IMG/VR virus record: IMGVR_UViG_3300029266_000365
Location: 1 to 23,200 of that record
DNA length: 23,200 nt
Direction: 5' to 3' (one strand)
From: a virus
The notes beneath the pieces are model-generated. The model was not told the origin of the DNA. It searched no databases and was given only the letters and a program-made list of their open reading frames with translations. Shown here piece by piece: positions 18,483 to 23,200 of this stretch (the stretch's first letter is position 1; each line of letters begins with the position of its first letter). Both the position numbers and the translations under genes were made by a program.

Positions 18483-19262
18483 TTATTTAAGTCTTTTTTC
18501 AATTGCTTTGTAAACTTCCATACCATCATCCGTTTTAAGGAATGCAGCTAATGCTGTATATGGATGCTCATCAAAAGGAACAGTCATTACTTTTCTTTTA
18601 TCCTCTCCGTACGTAAACGTTCTTTGATCTGCTGAAAGATGTAATATTTTATTTTCAACTGCTTTTGCTCCAAAGCTTCTTAAGTGAGTGTTTTCATCAC
18701 TAGCTAATTGTAAAAACAAATTAGGATTTCTTCTAGCAAATATTAGCCCATCTCTTTTTAATTCAGATGAAGATAATGTTGTTACTTCTTTTCCTTGTTC
18801 TGTTCTTAGTATAGCTTCTAGCTCATTAGCATCTAAACTTTGAGCTAAATTTAAAGCTTCAAGTTCTAATTCAATATAAGCAACATGATTACTGGCTATT
18901 TGTTTTGGTTTATATTCCTCATAAATTTTTGACTTTAAATAAGGATGATATAATGATAAAAACTTTTGCAAAGTAACTTCATGTTCTGGAACAGTTAAAG
19001 TTCCATTTCTAAATACAATACGACCCATAGTTGCGTGGCCATCTTGTTCGTCTACAAATACCGATCTTTGATTTGTAGCATATCTTAATTCCCTGTTATA
19101 GCCTTTATCTTCATCAAACCATAATAATGATTTTCTTTTAGAGTGAGCTGTTGGGACTGTAAATACTAAAGGAGCTTTTCCTCTAGTTAATTCATATAAT
19201 CTACTTCGGATTTCCCATCCGTCAGGTGTCGTTTTGACTCCTTCTTTTTTTGCTTTCGCCAT
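18483..19262 (-). CDS. Conserved virion-associated protein of unknown function
   Basis: A 259-residue protein with a basic N-terminus (MAKAKKEGVK). About residues 12-85 look beta-rich (WEIRSRLYELTRGKAPLVF, KSLLWFDEDKGYNRELRY). Around 85-125 is a segment ending PEHEVTLQKFLSLYHP. The C-terminal half is mostly helical (AYIELELEALNLAQSL onwards) with RRNPNLFLQLASDE and ENKILHLSADQRTF. I do not recognise a named family. It lies just after the capsid gene, beyond a strong terminator, and before the connector genes, so a head-completion, capsid-vertex or assembly role is possible. Flanking hairpins on both sides suggest that its mRNA level is set separately from its neighbours. Confidence 0.8.
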   Translation of the reverse strand: MAKAKKEGVKTTPDGWEIRSRLYELTRGKAPLVFTVPTAHSKRKSLLWFDEDKGYNRELRYATNQRSVFVDEQDGHATMGRIVFRNGTLTVPEHEVTLQKFLSLYHPYLKSKIYEEYKPKQIASNHVAYIELELEALNLAQSLDANELEAILRTEQGKEVTTLSSSELKRDGLIFARRNPNLFLQLASDENTHLRSFGAKAVENKILHLSADQRTFTYGEDKRKVMTVPFDEHPYTALAAFLKTDDGMEVYKAIEKRLK

Positions 19263-19287
19263 GATATAATATAATTAAATAATTGAT

Positions 19288-19333
19288 AAAAAAGTAATAA
19301 CCACCCCCGTCAATTCAACGAGGGTAATCATTA
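19288..19333 (-). terminator. Intrinsic terminator after the capsid gene
   Basis: The minus-strand RNA from 19333 down to 19295 can form a 16-bp stem (arms 19318-19333 and 19295-19310, four G-U pairs) with a seven-base loop. After a single C comes a run of six U (19293-19288). This is a near-ideal rho-independent terminator, 11 bases past the stop of the capsid gene. The G-U pairs become A-C mismatches on the plus strand, so the structure is specific to the observed direction of transcription. Partial read-through would lower expression of the downstream genes relative to capsid. Confidence 0.85.
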
Positions 19334-19344
19334 CAATAAAAATA

Positions 19345-20883
19345 CTAAGCTGTTGCTTTTAACAATACAAAATTGTTAGCAGCTTGCGTACACATTGTTC
19401 TCTCCGATAAGAAGTTAACAGTCATTGTATCCGCGTTACTTGTATAGTTACCACCAACAGATCCAGTGATCCAAGATTTCATTCTTCTGTCATCAGCTTC
19501 AGAAGCTCTGTATCTGATGTGTAGGAATGGTCTTGAAATATTCTGACCTAATTGTTGATCGTAAACTGTAGAAGTTCCTGCTGGTACTAACACACCTTTA
19601 ATATCTGAAATAAGCCCTCTAGTTGTAGAGTCATTCAAATATTTCCAGTCAGTTTTGTAAAAGTCATAAGCCCCTCTTCTGAAACCAGAGAATCCTAAGT
19701 TCAACGCCATTTCTTCTGAGTTTTCGAATACACCGTAAGATGTACCACCTGCTCCGTAAGAATTTTGCTGAGCTAGCATATTGTCAATAGATAGAGATGT
19801 ACCTCTGTCTAAGAATAACATGTTTTCTTCAATAGCTCCCTGCTTGTCTAGTTCTTGTAGAATAGAATCAAATTGCTCTATACCAGTTTGTCCAGCTACT
19901 GTAGAATCAAAGTCAGGATCGTTAAATACTAAACCTCTTTCTTCTAATGTAGCGAATAAACCTTGCATACCAGTAATGTTGTTACCAGCGGCATTCGTCA
20001 TCTGTGCTGCTCCTGCTACGCCTCTTTCAGCTGCAGATTCAGTTGCTTCTACCATACTCATTTCTAAGTAATCTTCAAATCTAATTCTAGATTCGTGCTC
20101 AGATTTTAGGTACCATAAGTATCCACCTGTTCCGATCTCTGTAGTAACTTCAACCCAACCGATCTGAGCTACGTCAGAACCGTTTACTTCATACTTATCT
20201 CTAAGGATGATTGGCTTGTTATTAAAAGTCGTGAAAGAAGCATCTACTGATACTCCACCTTCTGGTGATCCTTTTTGGTATTCAGATCCAAATACAAATA
20301 AGCTACCCAGTGGGTTAGCCCCTGCCGCTCCGGTCATATCCTTTAATAATGGATCTAACTGTTTGTCGTCAGTGTCATATACTTCAATAGTATAAGATTG
20401 CAGTCCACCTGCGATACCGTCTACTGATTTAATATATGCTTTGTTTACAACGTTACCGTTTACATTTCCTGAACCTCCAGATATAACAATAGTTTGACCT
20501 GCTCCTAAAAGTGGTGCTTGTCCTGCTTGTGCTGATCCTGCTGGCTGTGGAGAAGGCAAACTAATTATTTGAGCTGCTCCTGCTGCTGGGTCGTTAGATG
20601 AAACGTTATCGTATGCAATATGTAGTCTTCCTTGTTCTGACCAAACTACTCGGTCTGATGCCATAGGCATCTCTGCTCCAACCATTCTTAAGAAACCAGT
20701 GATAGTACGGTTACCGTATCTCTCTACTTCTTTCTCATAAACTTCGGGTAAAAATTGTTGTGTAAAATCCAAGTCAGCCATTGACAAATAATTGTCGCCG
20801 AACAATCCTTTTACGGGTCTTGGAGTTAAGTGTGCAAGGTTAGCTAATGTAGCTGGCGCTTGCGCAAATCCTGGTGCTGCCAT
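19345..20883 (-). CDS. Putative major capsid protein
   Basis: A 512-residue protein directly after the scaffold-like gene and before a strong terminator, the usual place for a capsid gene. The N-terminal region (GLFGDNYLSMADLDF at about 26-40, then QQFLPEVYEKEVERYGNRT) and the middle part (SEHESRIRFEDYLEMSMVEA) resemble marine phage capsid proteins I remember. The end (ERTMCTQAANNFVLLKA) is beta-like, as in the HK97 fold. Length is within the usual capsid range. One 60-base line in this gene has 25 G+C, against 18 in a line from the giant gene, which would fit codon tuning for high expression. It starts nine bases after the scaffold stop in an A/T-only leader. The fold is not proven here. Confidence 0.85.
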   Translation of the reverse strand: MAAPGFAQAPATLANLAHLTPRPVKGLFGDNYLSMADLDFTQQFLPEVYEKEVERYGNRTITGFLRMVGAEMPMASDRVVWSEQGRLHIAYDNVSSNDPAAGAAQIISLPSPQPAGSAQAGQAPLLGAGQTIVISGGSGNVNGNVVNKAYIKSVDGIAGGLQSYTIEVYDTDDKQLDPLLKDMTGAAGANPLGSLFVFGSEYQKGSPEGGVSVDASFTTFNNKPIILRDKYEVNGSDVAQIGWVEVTTEIGTGGYLWYLKSEHESRIRFEDYLEMSMVEATESAAERGVAGAAQMTNAAGNNITGMQGLFATLEERGLVFNDPDFDSTVAGQTGIEQFDSILQELDKQGAIEENMLFLDRGTSLSIDNMLAQQNSYGAGGTSYGVFENSEEMALNLGFSGFRRGAYDFYKTDWKYLNDSTTRGLISDIKGVLVPAGTSTVYDQQLGQNISRPFLHIRYRASEADDRRMKSWITGSVGGNYTSNADTMTVNFLSERTMCTQAANNFVLLKATA

Positions 20884-20892
20884 AATAATAAA

Positions 20893-22137
20893 TTATTTAG
20901 TGTGTTTAAAAGTTTTAATTCGTAATTTCGAATCAGCTGCTCCTGAATCTACAGATTTAACACTCCACCCAGCTGGCGATTTAACATCTTCATGGACACT
21001 TCTCGCCCCCATTTTAACGTTTTTGCTTTTGGATATACTATCTTTAAGAGCATCAGCTTTGCCTTGCTCATAAAAATGTTGTGCTACGTTATCTGCATTC
21101 ATAGCAGTAAATAAGCTTTTGTGATAACCTTTAGCATCTGACATTGTATTATCTTCATTTAAGAACTTCTTAATAAAATTATTAATGTCGCTTTGGTTGT
21201 CTTTGACTTTATTAGCATCCTTCACTTTAAAACGGTATTTCTTGTCTCCGACATTATAATCAAAACCTTTGAAATTGTCATTGAAAACTTGATCCGTTTT
21301 ATTTAAGAATGTTTTAGCCTGCTTATCACTTGCCTTAACAGCTTCTTCATTTTCTTTTGTATAGCGATTAAAAAAATCTACCGCTTTTTTCTGTTCAGGT
21401 AATAAATTACTACCACCTTTTATTTCTGCGTAATATTGAGATTTTAAATTATCTAAATATTTTTTTGCATCTGCAAGTTCTTCTTTTCTTGCAATTTTCT
21501 TTTTTCTTATATCTCTCTCATCATCGTCTTCCTCATTAAAAGCAAATTTGTCTTCCATAAGGAAATCAATTTCTTCTCTATCTAAATGAGGTTTCGATGT
21601 TTGATAGTATTCTGATAATAACTGATTTTCATTCAACGAATCGTAATCAGTGTTTAATTTAACATAGTCTTCTAGACTACCACCTGTTTCTTCAATAAAG
21701 TTTACTACCTTTTGAATGTTGTCAGGTAATGGTTTACCAGTTTCTTTAGCCTCTTCTATAGCTTCTACTACATCCTCTTTAACCTCTTGCGCAATTTCTT
21801 TAATATCCTCTTCGGTTACTTCCTCTAATATAGATTCTTCTGCAACGGGTTGCTCAGTTTGAACGGGCTCTGGTTGTTGTGGTACTTCTTCTTCCACTTT
21901 TTGTACAGGCTCGGGTTGTTTATCTGTAACCACGTCTGCTGCTTCTTGCTTTGTATCGGCATTTTCTTCTGGTTTTTTACTTAAATCAACTTTTATTGTA
22001 CCATCATCTGCTAAAGTTGCTGGCCCTGTTTGTTCTTTAACTTCCACTGGAGCACCCTTCGCTGCTTCAGCTTCTTTTTGTTTTTGTTTGATAGTCTTTT
22101 TTATTTTAAAACTACCTTCTTGTTTTGTTGTTTCCAT
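20893..22137 (-). CDS. Putative head scaffolding protein
   Basis: A 414-residue, strongly charged, low-complexity protein. After a Lys-rich start (KIKKTIKQKQKEAEAAK), residues about 30-135 are Glu/Gln/Pro/Val-rich, with repeated PEPVQ-type elements. The middle is helical and highly charged (EEDDDERDIRKKKIARKEE). The C-terminal part holds YHKSLFTAMNADNVAQHFYE and a basic tail ending KTFKHTK, where scaffold proteins typically bind capsid. Its place between portal and capsid matches T7 gene 9 and many other phages. No protease motif was seen. It starts 36 bases after the portal gene. Confidence 0.82.
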   Translation of the reverse strand: METTKQEGSFKIKKTIKQKQKEAEAAKGAPVEVKEQTGPATLADDGTIKVDLSKKPEENADTKQEAADVVTDKQPEPVQKVEEEVPQQPEPVQTEQPVAEESILEEVTEEDIKEIAQEVKEDVVEAIEEAKETGKPLPDNIQKVVNFIEETGGSLEDYVKLNTDYDSLNENQLLSEYYQTSKPHLDREEIDFLMEDKFAFNEEDDDERDIRKKKIARKEELADAKKYLDNLKSQYYAEIKGGSNLLPEQKKAVDFFNRYTKENEEAVKASDKQAKTFLNKTDQVFNDNFKGFDYNVGDKKYRFKVKDANKVKDNQSDINNFIKKFLNEDNTMSDAKGYHKSLFTAMNADNVAQHFYEQGKADALKDSISKSKNVKMGARSVHEDVKSPAGWSVKSVDSGAADSKLRIKTFKHTK

Positions 22138-22173
22138 GATAAAATATTATAAAATTAGTGTACTCTTTTATTA

Positions 22174-23200
22174 TTACCTAGGTTCGAATGCTCCTAAGCC
22201 AAACCCACCGCCGATTATATCGTTTCCACCGGATTCGAAATTCGTTGGAGGGGAATCATTTTTTCTCTGCGTTATCATTTCTGATTGCTGAGTTCCTTGT
22301 ATTCTAGTTCTTTCGTCTTTTCGATCTTCTATTTCTTTTTCTCTTAATTGGTTTTTTTCTACTTCCATACCTTTTAATTGCATGTTGTATTGAAACTCCA
22401 AAGCCATTAATTCTTTTTTAGCATTAACTTCTACACCTATTCTTTGGTTTTCAAGTTGTCCTTTAAGTTGTTCTAATTGGGCTTTTGTTTGAAATAAAGC
22501 TTGATCTTTTTGTACCTCAGCTTGTGCAGCTACTTGTTGTGCTTGCGCATTCGCATCGGCTTGAGCCTGAATATTTGCTTGTTGCTCTTGTTGTTTTCTT
22601 TCTCTTGTTTTCTTTTGTCTTACTTTCAATAAAGCATTAGCTAATTTTAAATTTTTAACTTCTCTAATATCTATTGCATCTGACAATTCAATTAATCCCG
22701 CTTGCAAAGCAACCTGAATATTGTTTTCTAATAGCTGCTTCTCTTCTTCATCTGGTGTTAATTCTAAGTAAATACCAAAATCATGTAAATGAAGATCTTT
22801 TAATTCATCTAAAATAGCTACATTAAATCCTCCTATCTTTTGTATAAAAGCTTCTTTAGCTGGGTGATATTCTAGTATATCAGATATCCTAAGCGATAAA
22901 CACTCAGCTGTTTCCCTTTTCAAAAATAATCCAGAATCTAATATATGTCTTGTAGCAGTATTACTATTGGCTGCCGCCATTTTTTGAATGCCTACTAAAG
23001 CTCTAGCATCTGGCATACTACCATCTCTTGCTTCATTTAATCCAGTTACATCCCTTATCATTTGTAAATAATAATTGTAAGTAGATATTAACGTTTGCAA
23101 TTTTTGACCACCGCTTCCAGTAGGCACTTCTTGTATAGGTACTTTGCCTGGATTCATATCGCCTTCCTGAGTAAAGGATCTACCTATAATAGAACCCCCC
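22174..23200 (-). CDS. Portal protein, C-terminal part (5' end beyond right edge)
   Basis: The frame is open to the right edge with 341 visible residues. The internal Met at 23157 is not the start, because 14 in-frame residues precede it (SIIGRSFTQEGD then MNPGK). Seen: KLQTLISTYNYYLQMIRDVTGLNEARDG, quoted here in two parts as LISTYNYYLQMIRD and VTGLNEARDG, a segment typical of the portal clip/stem region in marine and crAss-like phages. Next come a helical crown region and a long Gln/Ala/Glu/Lys-rich coiled coil (about 110 residues). The end (GGNDIIGGGFGLGAFEPR) is glycine-rich. It is the first gene of the visible order and is followed by the scaffold candidate. The portal forms the dodecameric DNA channel at one capsid vertex. 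Assignment is by pattern and context. Confidence 0.8.
   Translation of the reverse strand, partial: GGSIIGRSFTQEGDMNPGKVPIQEVPTGSGGQKLQTLISTYNYYLQMIRDVTGLNEARDGSMPDARALVGIQKMAAANSNTATRHILDSGLFLKRETAECLSLRISDILEYHPAKEAFIQKIGGFNVAILDELKDLHLHDFGIYLELTPDEEEKQLLENNIQVALQAGLIELSDAIDIREVKNLKLANALLKVRQKKTRERKQQEQQANIQAQADANAQAQQVAAQAEVQKDQALFQTKAQLEQLKGQLENQRIGVEVNAKKELMALEFQYNMQLKGMEVEKNQLREKEIEDRKDERTRIQGTQQSEMITQRKNDSPPTNFESGGNDIIGGGFGLGAFEPR

Noticed and set aside
19263-19287. Possible promoter after the capsid terminator
   Set aside because: The stretch is A/T-only and short. TATATT-like hexamers there are expected by chance, and no TTTG element was convincing.
22146-22151. TATAAT on the minus strand as a promoter -10 box before the scaffold-like gene
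   Set aside because: The gap is almost pure A/T, the box is only eight bases from the start codon, no -35 partner is clear, and Bacteroidota promoters use a different consensus.
23155-23157. ATG as start of the portal gene
   Set aside because: The frame stays open upstream to the window edge with portal-like residues (IIGRSFTQEGD), so this Met is internal.

Overview
The window is part of the virion-structure module of a tailed double-stranded DNA phage. It is AT-rich and every credible gene lies on the minus strand, so transcription runs from the right edge (23200) to the left edge (1). The genes are packed with gaps of 2 to 82 bases and one ATGA overlap. Start codons are preceded by A/T-rich leaders with no recognisable Shine-Dalgarno sequence. 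That fits a Bacteroidota (flavobacterium-type) host, and many protein stretches look like those of uncultured marine phages. The host assignment is inference, because no host gene or tRNA is present.

In transcription order the window holds: the C-terminal part of a portal protein (cut by the right edge); a scaffold-like acidic protein; the probable major capsid protein, followed by a strong minus-strand terminator hairpin; a conserved protein of unknown role, followed by a second long hairpin; two head-tail connector or neck-like proteins; a 1926-residue nozzle/tail-stabilisation-like protein with Ig/cadherin-like domains at its C-terminus; a 493-residue beta-rich tail-surface candidate; two small Cys-containing proteins that share a repeated module; a 108-residue conserved virion protein; two internal-virion (ejection) candidates; and a giant open frame of at least 2186 residues that runs off the left edge.

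The order portal, scaffold, capsid, connectors, nozzle, small proteins, then three internal-virion candidates of rising size resembles the T7 order 8-9-10-11-12-14-15-16. No tape-measure or sheath gene is seen, so a short-tailed (podovirus-like) particle is the best guess. The most interesting object is the giant protein in the gp16-like position. It carries an HELLH zinc-peptidase motif, an E..QE..QQ plus glycine-rich segment, a segment reminiscent of sigma factor region 2, and a HAD-type DxDxT motif. It therefore looks like a phage polyvalent protein, that is, a string of effector domains probably delivered into the host with the DNA.

No stretch longer than 300 bases lacks a gene. No tRNA, CRISPR array, integrase, insertion sequence or attachment site was seen.
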